Positions 11,920 to 23,960 of a stretch of DNA of 64,000 bases are shown piece by piece. Origin of the DNA: Parelaphostrongylus tenuis (lineage: Eukaryota; Nematoda; Chromadorea; Rhabditida; Metastrongylidae); contig JAHQIW010000705.1 of NCBI GenBank assembly GCA_019055375.1, positions 1-64,000 of the forward strand. Reading direction: 5' to 3'. Below the pieces are notes generated by a model that was not told the origin of the DNA, made no database searches, and was given only the letters and a program-made list of their open reading frames with translations. Each line of letters opens with the position of its first letter. Positions within the stretch are counted from its first letter, which is position 1. The translations under genes and the position numbers were made by a program.

Positions 11920-12229
11920 GAGTAGTGACGCTTCCACTAAAATTTCTGTCCAAATGATCACTTTCACCTGTCTTATTCTTACTTAAAACTGATTGCAGAT
12001 CGATTCTCTCATGCTTTGGATTAGCAGCACCTATTGCAGAATGTATTTCAAAGATTTTGCCCTGTATTAAGCGAGCTGGCAACTCTAAAGCTTTTGAAAA
12101 TGCGAAAGAGCTAATGAGGCGATGTCTCCCAAGTTTAAGTGACGAGTGACAAATTCGTTGTTATCTTGTATGATCATATGCGAAAGATGTTGAAATTTGT
12201 TTACAGTTGTCTTATATTAACTTCAATCT

Positions 12230-12244
12230 CTTCAAGAGCCACAA
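12230..12244 (+). promoter_or_regulatory. 5' leader and possible trans-splice acceptor of gene copy 1
   Basis: A pyrimidine-rich CTCTTCAAG lies a few bases before the ATG at 12,245. Nematode spliced-leader acceptors sit in this position and usually read TTTCAG, so this is only a weak candidate. A TATA-like CTTATATTAA is at about 12,211. Both are inference. Confidence 0.3.
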
Positions 12245-14599
12245 ATGAAGATTCTTACAAACATAAAGAGACTTCCGATTGAATTGACCTTGATTTCGCT
12301 GCTAGCAACATTTTCGACAGTGCTCGGATGTGGAGTAATGCCTGCAGGTCAAGGTAATGAAGAAAAGATTGTTATGGCACCACAACAAACACTCCCAATT
12401 TTTGATGCAGATCATGAACACTACAGATAGATTTTATAAATTAGATCATTAGTGCTCTGGACCTCTCCTGATCCGAGCATTTTGATGGGAGGATCTTCAA
12501 ACATGACTATGAAAATTCAAATGCATGAAATTACCGAGCATTGTAATTTAATTTTGTGTTGATAACTACTGTAACTAAGAAATTTCGCTGCAGTGAGCAC
12601 TAGAACGTTCAACGTCTCGGGTTTCACAACTTTACCCGTCAACATGGTCTACGCCGGAAAGCTCGAGATTTCTATTCGAGTACCTGGGATTGCAGCCAAC
12701 AGCAGGAGTGCTCAGGCATTTGTAGAACGTCTTGTAATGCAAACAGTGAGCTGCAACTCTAACATTTTGAGAGCTTTTTTTTAGAAACTCTGAAAAGTCT
12801 TAGAAAGGGCGAAAAATCGTAACTAAGTATTAATTTTCTGACAAGTCGTCAACCTCCAATTACCAACATGACTCTTATAGCTTAACTTCGTTGAACTGAA
12901 AAAACACTTTCAAATGACGTCTTCGAACTAGTGAAAATTTCGCTGTTCAGGTTTTTGACGTTCTGGAAAGTCAAGCTCGTACTGCACTCCTGCCTGATGC
13001 AGTCATCTCACTCATTTTGAGTCATCTTACTGTAAAAGTCAGTTACACACCAATGCAGTGCCAGACAATTCTTAGTAGTCCAACAGATATGACAGAAAGT
13101 AAGTAATCAGTCTCTCCATTCGACCGCTTTTTCACACACCTCGCTCAAAACAATAATAATCTGATAAGGATATAACATGTTTTGAGTCGTTAAGGTCCAA
13201 CTGCTAGACAGGCGCATGTTTCGCCCTACCTGGACTTCTTAGTAGCACAGACCCCTGGTTAAGTCATCTCCTTGTTGCTATACTCCTCTATGGAGGAATC
13301 GACGCCGAGCAACAAGTCACCGCAAGTCAGGTGAGGAGGCGAAGTAACTCGGCGGCAATTCCTCCATAGAGGAGTATAACCCCAAGGGGTTTGCTGAACC
13401 GGGAGTCTGTGCTACGGAGAAGTTCAGGTAGGGCGAAATATGCGCCTGTCTAGCACTTAGACCCTAACGATTTAAAACATGTTATATCCTTATGAGTAAT
13501 CAATTTCCAGATATTTAGAAGAATATATGCTGAAATGTATAAGGTATTCGGAAAAGGACGCAGGTTTATGATGTACAACTATATATCCCAGAATTTTGAG
13601 TGATAGGCACAGCTTTCAACCTTGGGCTGGAGCTCCACTCAAGCGTACCCGAAAAGGATAACACTGTTAGTAAAACAGTGGAGCAACGAATTCATGTACA
13701 ATGTAGAAATCCATTAACTGTCAGCTTAATAGGATTCACTGCCACTATGTGCCTACCAGACCGGACTCTTTCAAACTTGGTTGCTGACAGCTCAGTTATC
13801 AAATATCGCAAAGTATCAGCAGATCAGGGGTTCTGGTGATGCAGTGATGATCACGCCTCTAAAAAGTGTGATACGTGGCTTCAACTCCCAATCTGGTTCA
13901 AATTCTGGCATATCTTACCCTACATATCAGCATTTCCCATCAACAATCTTGGAGATGCGTTTATTGCTGTCAAAAACTCAGGCAATTTTTGTAAATATTC
14001 AGTAAATGGCCTGAATATGAGGTAGACCAATCTAATGATGCTATGATTAGAACCTTCAGGTTAGATGATATTTATTGAGCGAGTTTCCTCACATCATTTC
14101 TGAAAACCAGGTATTACTTATTGTATCAAGTGATAAAAAGAAATTTGAATGACAAAGCAATCATTTTTCAGTGCTGCTTTCGGCTTCTCAGAGTTTCGAT
14201 TCTGATAGAGTAAAGTATCCTGCCGCGACTCAAAATTCTTTCAGTTGGTGATATGCCGCAGAACTGCATAATCGTTGGCAATACAGTGACTGGGATATGC
14301 CCTAAAGTAGAAAAGGGTGCGCAAAATGACGATAAGAAGTGTATGAAGAAGAAGAATGTACCAATGGGTATTCCAGGCGAACACTTGACGATAACAGGAA
14401 CTCTTTCGGTTTGAACAGCGCCTTTCCGTACATTTCTGTTTTGTAGAAGAAAAAATCTTTTTAGACCACAAACGTCGTCATGGCGAATTGGTCGCAAGCG
14501 AACTGGCAAAATGTACTAAACAGAGCGATACGAATTCTGGCATCTGGTTCATATGGATTGCACTTTTTCTCGGCAACTGCCACTGTTGGCGGAAACTAA
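12245..14599 (+). CDS. Nematode-restricted small secreted protein, intact copy 1 (five exons)
   Basis: Exons by splice signals and frame: 12,245-12,353, 12,594-12,745, 12,951-13,098, 14,245-14,408 and 14,465-14,599. Joined they encode 235 residues and a TAA stop, with every phase matching. Residues 1-28 look like a signal peptide (Lys/Arg then a hydrophobic LTLISLLATFSTVLG run), leaving GCGVMPAGQ at the mature N-terminus. Further cysteines are at 124, 144, 155 and 169. The body contains FNVSGFTTLP and VPGIAANS, a short FDVLESQ helix, NCIIVGNTVTGIC, and a C-terminal block with VMANWSQANWQ and FFSATATVGGN. This pattern matches an uncharacterised secreted family I recall from Caenorhabditis and strongylids; its function is unknown to me. 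The donor of intron 4 (GTTTGA) is weak, but using it restores the family's TLS-TTN junction, and the intron is about 56 bases. Intron 3 carries a palindromic MITE. This is the only undamaged copy of six. Confidence 0.85.
13165..13492. mobile_element. Palindromic MITE (family P) in intron 3, copy 1
   Basis: About 328 bases, nearly a full-length inverted repeat. It starts TAAGGATATAACATG and ends CATGTTATATCCTTA; the two halves also share GCGCATGTTTCGCCCTA-type and CTCCTCTAT(G/A)GAGGAAT-type blocks. TGA flanks both ends, so the target duplication is TGA, or TA if the terminal TA belongs to the target. It codes for nothing. Present at the same place in all six arms, so it inserted before the arms multiplied. 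Confidence 0.85.
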
Positions 14600-14667
14600 A
14601 ATCGACTTGAGATGTGTTTGAAGCAGGCACTTTTATTTGACCGATGTCTATTACAGCATTACAGCGT

Positions 14668-14673
14668 AATAAA
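14668..14673 (+). terminator. Polyadenylation signal of gene copy 1
   Basis: AATAAA lies 69 bases after the stop codon, the usual distance for a nematode cleavage signal. It is conserved in the other copies (for example 29,384-29,389). Confidence 0.65.
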
Positions 14674-15289
14674 GTAGCAAATCATCTGTGATTGTTCACT
14701 ATTCAGAGGATTGCAATAGACTGCACTCAAGTGTGCATTGTGATGAATTAGATTTGCTTTTTTTCTTAAAAAGCGCCAAAGAAGTTTGAAAATCAATTTT
14801 CACATAAATACTATCACTCGCTCATAATTCGGAATAGATGTTCACTCACTATTAAAGACCGTAAGAATTTGACAGGAAGACTGCAAAAAATAAAAACATC
14901 GAAAGTTTTAAAATAAACACTTATAGCTGATTTCATGGCGACACTACAACTCATCAGCTATATATCTACCAGTCAGCTCATCGAGAAATGCTTATATCTG
15001 GTTGCTGAAGTCAGCTACATGGACGTTCAGAAAGGTTTTTACAGGATCGTGTATTCAGGAATTTAAATCCTAAGTTCTATGGATATGTCGCCAACAATTC
15101 TCTTTTCTTGTGAAGATGTTCTCCGAACGCACTAAATAAGGCGGTGAATAAAAATAGGAAATACTTTTACGGCTTACTGATTGATGATCTTCCTGGTCGC
15201 CGCAAGCCTATTTGGAAACCTTCTCAAAACAAATAAGAAATGTATAATCGCCTAATTCGTTTTGAAGGCTCTCAACTTTGTGTCCTTCT
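14674..15289. other. Conserved 3' block of arm 1, no gene assigned
   Basis: Conserved in all arms. Around 15,170-15,230 the plus strand can be read as LLIDDLPGRRKPIWKP. Other arms preserve the reading in part (arm 6 on the minus strand near 47,085-47,285 reads FHDLLIGDLPGLRMPLWKPL and is open further upstream). I do not recognise it. Stops interrupt it in most arms, so it is either a dead exon or coincidence. Confidence 0.4.
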
Positions 15290-15558
15290 AGACACTTTAG
15301 ACACTCCAATAATTTGTCTTTACAACGGTATTTTTTTCCAATATGCGGATTCCACTACTTCTAACAATCAATTCGAATTCGTCCTCTCGTCTACTTCTTT
15401 TACGTTGTAGAATGCTGGTTGAACTAGCCTCCTAACAATTCGATGATATACTAGCTTGGCGTTGTTATAGACTAGTGGAGAGGATTACGGGGTGAAACTC
15501 AGCTCTACGTGTACAGCGATGCCCATCACAACCACTTGACCACAGGCCCTCCATGCTC
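15290..15558 (-). repeat. tRNA-like SINE (family S) at arm 1/A border
   Basis: Minus-strand copy of a repeat of about 250 bp. It begins with CTGTGGTCAAGTGGTTGTGATGG, whose TGGYCNAGTGG core is the A box of leucine/serine tRNAs, followed by TACACGTAGAGCTGAGTTTCACC, a degenerate B-box position. It then has a tRNA-unrelated body. A free-standing copy at 63,143 shows it is a dispersed element. Confidence 0.7.
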
Positions 15559-15589
15559 GGGTTCTTATCTTTAGTTAGCACGTTTGACA

Positions 15590-17665
15590 ACGACGTTAAA
15601 GTCCTGCGCGGCACGCGGCGCCGTCGCGCCACGAGCGCAGCAGTTGCCCCGGCTTTGTGGTAGTTTTCTACTGATATGTAGTTTTTTATCATTACTTAAG
15701 GAAATTTAGTCGCCAGTAACTGGTAAAATATAATAAAAGAGAGAACGATAGAGCTATCTGTAGCACGAACATTGGCTATGCTTTCTCTTAAAACCTCAAA
15801 TCTCGAAGGAAAAGGCAGATTCCCATAGAAGATGTTATTTTGAACTGTCACTGAATATCCCTTTTCGGGCGATGAGGGTCATTATCACCCTCAGCTGGGC
15901 GCACCGTTTGGAGGATACGAAGACTGGCACGAGCTCCAATAGAAATTTGGGTGAATAAAGCTTCCAGAAAGACATGTTCATCAAGAAACGATGAAAGATC
16001 GCTGATGAGACTCTTATATGATTTTAGTACGATTAATGCTGATGCTGCCCAAAATTTTTCCTTTTTCAAAGGAAAAAGCCGTTTACTTGAGTGAAAGATT
16101 GTCTTTCCAGCTGTTATTGACTATTTTCTTCTATCCTCTTGCTGTTTTTAAATTCAATCAATGCACTGAGAAAATCTGATTCTAATATTAAGCTCGTTGT
16201 TTGAAAGGAATTCCACAGCACGTTCTAATAGTGGACAGAAGACGACGTCTTGCAATCGCAATCCAATTTTTCAAATTATAGCGGATTCTTAGGGATTATA
16301 AGGCTAGATGTCGATTCTTATAAAGTTGTTTTTGCTGGAAAAAACTAAATTATCATTAAAAGTACCTTAGGAAACGTTTTTCTAAAGAGAATGACGTACA
16401 AATGTCTTGAAAAATCTTGATTTGGAAAAAAAAATTCCTATCGCATGCAACCCAATTTCAAGGATTGCGTGCGTGGCTCTCGCTTTTTTCTAAAAAAAAA
16501 CCTGCTTTATTGAACTGTTGGTATTCACTCAACAGCTGAGATCACGTGAACTTGAACGCTATAATTTATTTCTCAAATGGCATGTTTCTTGCATTCTAGT
16601 AATCGAAATAAAATTTTGTTCCACATTTGAAGATTTCTCGCTAGATAGTTTTTCTCTATAAACAATCAACAGCCATTCGATAGAGCGAGTCGCAACGACT
16701 TCAAAAAAAAATTGTTTTTGGAGAAAACTTTTTGTAGCTCTGTAGCAGTCAAAAGAATTCTAAGTTTCGCACGGGGAAGGGGGTGGTTTCACGACATTGC
16801 TTCCAAGCCACCGCGCTTTTTGTAACACCGGTTAATTGCAAAACATAATATTGCTGCCACAGTATAACAAGGAGTTGTTTTCAAAAGCAAAACTGCTAGG
16901 AGAATACTCGAAATTTAGGCTATCGAACAATTTTTTAGTATAGCAGAAGTTTTGCTTACCGAGAAATGCTCAAAAGTGGGGGAATTCTATTTTTACTGTC
17001 AGAGCGCGTTAAGGAAGTCATTCTGGTAATAAAGTATACCTTCAAAATTAACGAACTTTTAGCTATTCAGCATTTTTTGAAACTCCTAAGAGAATCAAAG
17101 AAAAGGTTTTTTTTCAAGAATTTGAATCAGGTCAATCAGATTCCAGAAATTTAATATCTTTTTGTTACAGCGCTACAAGGAACCTCTCTAGAAACCAAGT
17201 ACACTGTTAAAATTTCTGAGATTCTCCTCATCTAATGATTACAAATTACAACAAAAAAACTAACAGTTTGTAAAACAGCTTACAAAAAACTTTATCTGCC
17301 GAGAAATGCCTGAATGTGAAACAAAATCTTATGTCGACTGATATAGGACAAAAAACAACCCTTTTGAGAATTAGAAAAAATCGCTCAAATTCACTTGATT
17401 TAGTTATCGAATAGTTGTCAAGTCTTGCGAGAGTAAAAATACGTTTTATCAAAAGGTTCAAACAGGGTGGAGATAAGGGAAAGAAATCACTATACCTCCA
17501 TCCCATCTTCGTAACCTTAAGTAGGAGTAAAGAATTCAAACGAATTTAGCACTGATATAAAAAATGGGGATCCGAAGCGCACTAACATTCAGAAAATTAT
17601 TGATATTAGATGAAGTGGGATCGCCACGCAATAATCAGTTCTATTTTCGACAAACTATTCATTAA
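15590..17665 (+). repeat. A spacer, copy 1
   Basis: About 2.1-kb segment between inverted arms 1 and 2, same orientation as copy 2 and inverted relative to copy 3. The left edge is GC-rich (GGCGCGACGGCGCCGCG-like on the minus strand near 15,600-15,640). The centre is itself a diverged foldback: the ACATTTGAAGATTTCTCG segment near 16,625 is the reverse complement of the CGAGAAATGCCTGAATGTG segment near 17,300. Landmarks GTAGC..TGTARCA and CTATCGAACAAT recur, as in the flank satellite. An open frame on the minus strand near 15,600-15,850 is only partly kept in the three copies and is not recognised. Confidence 0.8.
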
Positions 17666-17695
17666 CAACGTATTTACCAAAGATAAGAACACTAG

Positions 17696-17945
17696 CTTGA
17701 GGCACTGTGGCCGAGTGGTTGTGATGGGATCACTGTACACGTAGAATCGAGTTTCACCCCTTAATCCTCTCCGCCAGTCCATAACAACGCCAGGATAGTG
17801 TACCGTGGATTTTTAAGAGACTAGTACAACCAGCATTCTACGACGTATAAGAAGAAAACGAGAGGACAAATTAATTCTTAAAAATAGTGGGATCCGCACA
17901 CTAAAAAAAAGCACTGTAAAGACGAATCATTGGAGTAATCAAAGT
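17696..17945 (+). repeat. tRNA-like SINE (family S) at A/arm 2 border
   Basis: Well-preserved copy. It begins GAGGCACTGTGGCCGAGTGG (tRNA-Leu/Ser-type A box), then GTTGTGATGG, a degenerate B box in AGAATCGAGTTTCACCCC, and a body ending near ATCAAAGTGTTTAGAAGG. It is mirrored at the other end of A by the minus-strand copy at 15,290-15,558. Confidence 0.75.
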
Positions 17946-18630
17946 GTTTAGAAGGACACAAAATGAGAGCTTTCAAAACGCCTTAAGCGATTATACAATT
18001 CTTATTTGTCTTATAAAGGTTTCCAAAGAGACATGCGGCGAGCAGGAAGATTGCCAATCAGTAAGCCTTGAAAATATTTCCTATTTTTTCTCTTCGTCTT
18101 ATTTAGTGCGTTTAGAGAATATCTTCACAAGAAAAGAGAATTGTTCGCGACAATTCTATAGAACTTGAGATTTAATTTCCTAAATATACGATCCCGTAGA
18201 AAACCTGTTTGAACGTCATGTAGTTAACTTCAGCAACAAGATATAAGCACTTCTCGATGAGCTAACTGGTAGATTTATAGTTGATATTGTAGTGTCGCCA
18301 TAAAATTAACTATAGTGTAATTTTAAAACTTTCTATGCATTTACTTTCTGCACTACCTAACAAATTCTTACGATCTTTGATAGTGAGTGGACATCTTTTC
18401 CGAATTATGAGCGAGTGAAAGTAACTTATGTGATATTTGTTTTCAGATTTCTTTGGCGCCTTTCAGAAAAACGCAAATCTAATTCATCACAATGCACAGT
18501 GAGTGCAGTCTATTGCAGTCCTCTGAATAGTGAACAATCACAGGTGATTTGCTACTTTATTGCCGCTGTAACGATGTAATAGACATCGGTTGAATAAAAG
18601 TGCCTGCTTCAAACACATCTCAAGTCGATT

Positions 18631-21069
18631 TTAGTTTCCGCCAACAGTGGCAGTTGCTGAGAAATAGTGCAATCCATACGGACCAGATGCCAGATTTCGA
18701 ATCGCTCTGTTTAGTACATTTTGCCAGTTCGCTTTTGACCAATTCGCCATGACGACGTTTGTGGTCTAAACAGATTGCTTTTCTACAAAACAAAAGTGTA
18801 CGGAAAGGCGCTGTTTAAACCGAAAGAGTTCCTGTTATCTTCAAGTGTTCGCCTGGAATACCCACTGCTACATTCTTCTTCATGATACACTTCCTGGATC
18901 CGGTTCTACTTTAGGGCATATTCCAGTCGCATTGCCAACGATTATGCAGTTCTGTGGCATATCACCAACTGAAAGAATTGTGAGTCGTGGCAGGTTACTT
19001 TACTCTATCACAATCGAAAACTCTTAAAAGCCGAAAGAAGCAGCATTGAAAAATGATTGCATTCTTTTTTTTTCAAATTTCTCTATACCACTTGATACAA
19101 TGATTATTACATCGTTTCTTCTGTTTAGCCGTTCCGAGATTTATTCAAACTATGCCGAGGTTAATAGATAGTCGGTCTTGGGATTTTCGCATCGTTTCCA
19201 GAAATGATGTGAGAAAACTCATTCACCAAATATCATCTAACCTGAAGGTTTTGATCATAGCATCATTAGATTGACCTACCTCATATTTCTAGGCCTTTTA
19301 CTGGAAATTTTCAAGAATCACCTGAGTTTTGACAGCAATAAACGCATCTCCAGATTGTTGATAGGAAATGCTGATATGTAGGGTAAGACATGCCAGAAAT
19401 TGAACCTGACTGGGAGTTGAAGCCGCGTATCACACTTTTTAAAGGCGTGCTAATCACTGCGCTACCAGAACTCCTGATCTGCTAATACTTTGCGGCACTT
19501 GATAATTGAGCTGTCAGCAATCAATTTTGAAAGAGTTCGGTCTGGCAAGCATATATCGGTATTGAATCTTATTTGAGCTGACAGCTAATGGATTTATATA
19601 TAATGTACACAAATCCGTTGTTCTACTGTTTTATTAACAGTGTTACCCTTTTCGGGTATGCTTCGCTTGAGCTCCAGCCTGCGGTTGAAAGCTGTGCCTG
19701 TCACTCACAATTCTTGGACATATAGTTATAAAATATAATCCTGCGTCCTTTTCCGAATACATTCCATAATTCTGCTTACATACTTCTGAATATCTCAAAA
19801 TTGATTACTCATAAGGATATAACATGTTTTGAGTCGTTAGGATCTAAGTGCTAGACAGGCGCATGTTTCGCCCTATCTGGACTTCTCATTAGCACAGACC
19901 CCCGGTTTCAATCAATTCCTTGAGACTATACTTCTCTATGAAGGAATCGACATCGAGTAATAAATCACCGCAAGTCAGGTAACGAAATCACCGTAGGTCA
20001 GGTGACCAGATCACTCGGTGTCGATTCGTTCATAGAGGAGCGTAGCTCCAAGGAGCTGACTGAACCGGGAGCCTGTGCTACTGAGAAGTCCACATAGGGC
20101 GAAACATGCGCCCGTCTAGCACTTAGACGTTAACGACTCAAAACATGTTATATCCTTGACAGATTATTATCGTTCTGAGCAAGGTCTTTGAAAAACGGTC
20201 GGACGGAGAGATTGATTACTCACTTTCAGTCATGTCTGTTGGACTACTAAGAACGATCTGGCACTGCATTGGTGTGTAGGTGACTTTTACAGTAAGTTGA
20301 CCCAAAAGTGAGATGACTGCATCAGGCAGGAGTGCAGCACGAGCTTGACTTTCCAGAACGTCAAAAACCTGAACAGTGAATTTTCACTAAATCGAAGTTG
20401 TTAATTGAAAGTGCTTGCAATTAAATGAAGTTAAGTTGTGATAGTCATGTTAGTAATTAAAGGCTGACAAATTGTCAGAAAATCAAAACTTTGCGAATTT
20501 TCGCCCTTTCTACGATTTTCCAGGATTTCTAAAACGAGAAAACTTTTAAAATATTAGAGTTGCAGCTCACTGTTTGCATTACAAGACGTTCTACAAATGC
20601 CGGAGCACTTCCGTTGTTAGCTGCAATCCCAGGCTTTCGAATTGAAATCTCGGGCTTTCCGGCGTAGACCATGTTGACAGGCAAAATTGTGAAACCAGAG
20701 ACGTTGAACGTCCTAGTGCTCACTGCAACGAAATTACATAGTTCCAGTAGTTATCAACACGAAACTAAATTACTATGCTCGGTGATTTCGTACATTTGAA
20801 TTTTCATAGTCATGATTCAAGATTCTCCCATCAAAATGCTCGGTTCCAGACAGGTCTAGAGCACTGATGATCTGATAGTTGAAATCTTTCTGTAGAGTTC
20901 ATGATCTGTATTGAAAATTGGGAGTGTGTTTGTAGTACCATAACAATCTTTCCTTCATTACCTTGACCTGCAGGCATTACTCCACATCCGAACACTGTCG
21001 AAAATGTTGCGAGCAGTGAAATCAAAGCAATATAATCGGAAGTCTCTTTATGCTTATGAAAATCTTCAT
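18631..21069 (-). pseudogene. Secreted-protein gene copy 2, frameshifted
   Basis: Exons in transcription order: 20,962-21,069, 20,571-20,722, 20,224-20,368, 18,821-18,968 and 18,631-18,765. Exons 2, 3 and 5 are open and end in the family's ATATVGGN. Exon 3 is one codon shorter than copy 1. Exon 1 lacks one base after CTTCCGATT, so from its ATG the signal peptide runs into a stop. A different upstream ATG (from about 21,172) opens the correct frame through the hydrophobic segment, with a long odd N-terminus. Exon 4 is 16 bases shorter than in copy 1 and meets a TGA shortly after its GICPKVEPDP stretch. The protein would lose its second half, so I call it a pseudogene. Confidence 0.8.
19812..20157. 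mobile_element. Palindromic MITE (family P) in intron 3, copy 2
   Basis: About 346 bases with the same TAAGGATATAACATG inverted ends as the element at 13,165. One end is slightly shortened (ATATCCTTGACAG). The centre has an extra repeat of the CACCG(C/T)A(A/G)GTCAGGT block, making it longer. Confidence 0.8.
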
Positions 21070-22869
21070 TTGTGGCTCTTGAGATTAAAGTTGATGCAAC
21101 GCAACTGTAAACAAGTTCTAACATCCTTCGCATATGATCATACAAAGTAACAACGAATTTGTCACTCGTCACTCAAACTTGGGGACATCGCCCCTTTAGC
21201 TCTTTCACATTTTCAAAAGCTTCAGAAATTGCCAGCTCGCTTAATACAGAGCAAAGCACGTTCTACAATAGATTCTGCTGACACAAAGCGTGATAGAATC
21301 GATGTGCAATCATTTCTTGAGTAAGAATAAGCCAAGCGGAAAAGACCACTTATACAGAAATCTAGTGGAAGCGTCACTTCTCAGAAGGCGTAGCTTGGTA
21401 TCAGTTAACGCCTTCATCTGATAATGAAACATCACATCCCAGTTTTCCCAAAAATTAATCATTTGCGATCGACAAAACTCCGAAATTACAAATGTACCAC
21501 TGGAAATCTGTAAAAGCAGATTTGGATTGGCTTAAACGGAGCATGAATATCTCAGTAGAACATTTTTGACAACAAATTTTTGAGAAACAAAAGTCACGTT
21601 GGTCAACTTTTGATGCTCTTATAAGCCTCCTACTTCTGGTAAGCTTACAGGATCTTATGTTCTAACGGAGAAGTTGAGTAATTTCTGAAATAGAAGCTAC
21701 GTAATTCCACTGTAGAGTTCAGAGGCGAGCAGACAATGGAATGTCAAATGTTTTTTGGAACATATTTTAGAAGAAGTAACTCCATACAGGCATCAGTTAC
21801 TGCCATGAGACAGATGGATTCTAAACTGATGGTTTTATAAATAGACAAAAATGGGAAACTGCATGGAATGCTGTTGAGAAATCAAGTGAGGTGATGGTGA
21901 GCAGAGGCTTCTTGCTCACCTTCTTAAACGTTTCGAATTTCTCAGCAAAGTGGATGTTTATAAAACGCCCTCAACTTCCTGCAATTTGACCACTATGTGC
22001 CATCAAAACTAGAATTGTCGGTGCAGATTTTCTATAACGAAGGCACATCTCTGTGCAAGGGTTACAAGTCCTTCACTGCTTCATCTCATCTCTAGAAATA
22101 TTTTGAAAAGATCACTCCATTGTTCGAAGCCTTACTGATTCGTCTGAAAAAAAACCTACAGGTCAGAACAATTCATTGATGTTGCCCATTTTTACGTTTT
22201 TTCTCAATCTCTTCCACCAAAACAACAAGGTGCTCAAGCAGCATAACGAAATGCTGCCAATATTACCACCTTTCCCTATAAACACATATCAAAAATAACA
22301 TGTGACCATCACAACATTAGTGACACGACCCAGTGACAATGCTCTGTACTGTAACGGAAGGCTGCACACAAGTTTTCACGTTTTTCTTAGCGGAGATCTG
22401 CTTTTGGTTTAGTCACCAAAGCTGCTCGAAAAAAACTTGTAAAAGCTCAATGCAACCAAAGAAGCATAAGAACTAGTCGCAAAATTAAATTACAAAGTGG
22501 CATAAGTACTTGCACAAGCACAACGACCTTTCTTTACTCATCAAAGCAAAGTTCCTCAATTCCGAACATGCTTCGACTTCACAGTATCTAATCGTTATTC
22601 AATCCATAAGGACAAATTGATTTCAAAGCTTAAAGTAGAGAACAATCAGTAAATGCACTTTGTGTGCAAGATAATTTCGCTAAAAGGGTCTCTGACATGA
22701 AGGGTCGTACAAAAACTGATTTTTCTCGACGAATTTACCATGCCGCATTTTTGAAGAAAAAACGAGTTAGCCTGCAAACCAGTTCTTCTTTTTTCATATT
22801 TAAGCAATACAGCATGGTTATCAATGATATCTATGTAGTAGTCAGGGATGTTTCCAAATTGTCACTCTG

Positions 22870-23960
22870 AAAGCTCTGACGATTTCGTCTGGGAGTCGGA
22901 AAGTAGTCATCCTGCGTTCTTAAGTTGCCGAACTTCGTCCGGATTTGTAAGTGCCTTTTTTAGCGTCTACAGTTAGCCGCGCCTCTTCTCCATCTAAAAG
23001 CGTCTTTACGCGCTTCTATGCAGCGTACTGCAAGTTCATGCACTACTTAAAGCTTCCCAGTGGTCTGTGCAACTCTATGCTGGCGTACAAGCTCGATGGA
23101 GACAAGCATTGTGGTAACTTTCAAAATCTCGGCCTGGGTAGCGCTAACGTCATGATTTTGAACAACCGGTCAGATTCTTCGGCGATGTATAAACAGAGGC
23201 ATCGTTGAAAGAGCCTACTATGGACTAGGATAAAATCCAGTTTATGGTTCTTTCGTATTCTCGTTTTATACGGCCTTCTTATTTTTCGCAAAATGGATTT
23301 TCGCTTGAAAAAGGCAATGCTCTGACCCTGCTTGGAATTTGGATTAGCGCATCGGTAAGGCGAAACTGATCAAACATGTAGAACACACTCCGTTGATAGA
23401 CAGCCCTCTTCTTCGTTGCGATTAGTAACATTGAAACTGTTAGTTACTGCACATGGTTTTCGTCACCACGAGTATTCGGACAACCTGTCATTTGCATTTG
23501 ATCATTTGATCAGTTCTGTTTCGTCGTACTCAGTGTCACGCTCTTCAGGCGCTCACCTGAAACCAATCTGTGAGTTAAAGTCTTCAACAATGATCTTGAA
23601 AAGTGTGCTGTCATTTGAAGGACTGTCGAATTTCGTGCAGAAGGTTTCGACTTCGCCTTTGTCATGGCTTCATGTTGCTTCATAAACAACTATTATGGTC
23701 AAAGGCAGCTCTGATCCGCGTTATTTTAGCTTCAATGCCTGATTCAGTTTGTCAATTGTTCGAATGAATTGATGACAATGGACAAACATGTGGTATACAG
23801 ATAGCCAGCGCCGCCGACACTTCTGTTATCACTCGTCCAAGCGACAATGTTTCTTCAATGTCTCGGACGGCGCGGGAATATTTGGCGTCTTCTTACCTTG
23901 AACAGTCTGATGACGCCATAATTTTTTGATTGCACAAGCAGATGTGTGCAAAAAATCTGA
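22870..23960 (-). pseudogene. RTE endonuclease fragment, B copy 2
   Basis: The best-preserved endonuclease piece. On the minus strand near 23,570-23,690 it reads through GEVETFCTKFDSPSNDSTLF and then KIIVEDFNSQIG, matching the family's VEAFY..FFKVIIGDFNAKIG and keeping the Asp-Phe-Asn of the endonuclease core. Further on, remnants of the NEID..GSDHRLL region and of the linker can be followed with frame changes. It is broken by stops and frameshifts. Confidence 0.8.

Larger units (their letters stand above)
11180..15590 (+). repeat. Palindrome arm 1 (plus orientation), carries gene copy 1
   Basis: About 4.4-kb unit repeated six times in alternating orientation. It begins after the B border, includes a conserved upstream block of about 1 kb, the five-exon secreted-protein gene, a 3' block of about 1 kb, and ends in a SINE-like copy at the A border. 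It is inverted relative to arm 2 across the A spacer. Confidence 0.9.
17665..22125 (-). repeat. Palindrome arm 2 (minus orientation), carries gene copy 2
   Basis: Reverse-complement copy of the arm unit. From about 17,690 it is almost identical to arm 4 (32,065 onward), differing by only scattered bases, whereas it differs from arms 1, 3, 5 and 6 by several percent or more. Confidence 0.9.

Noticed and set aside
13080..13103. Stop codon just after exon 3 (AGT AAG TAA) as the true end of the gene
   Set aside because: The GTAAGT/GTGAGT donor is strong in all copies. Joining to exon 4 keeps frame and gives the cysteine-containing NCIIVGNTVTGIC block expected of the family.
13600..13839. 79-codon open frame downstream of exon 3 as a further exon
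   Set aside because: The frame is not kept in the other arms. Exon 3 joins in phase to 14,245 instead, which restores the family sequence.
14168..14509. 113-codon minus-strand open frame starting MPVRLRPIRHDD, also seen near 29,015-29,224 and 43,169-43,588 and on the plus strand near 47,821
   Set aside because: It is the antisense shadow of exons 4 and 5 of the secreted-protein gene and crosses an intron.
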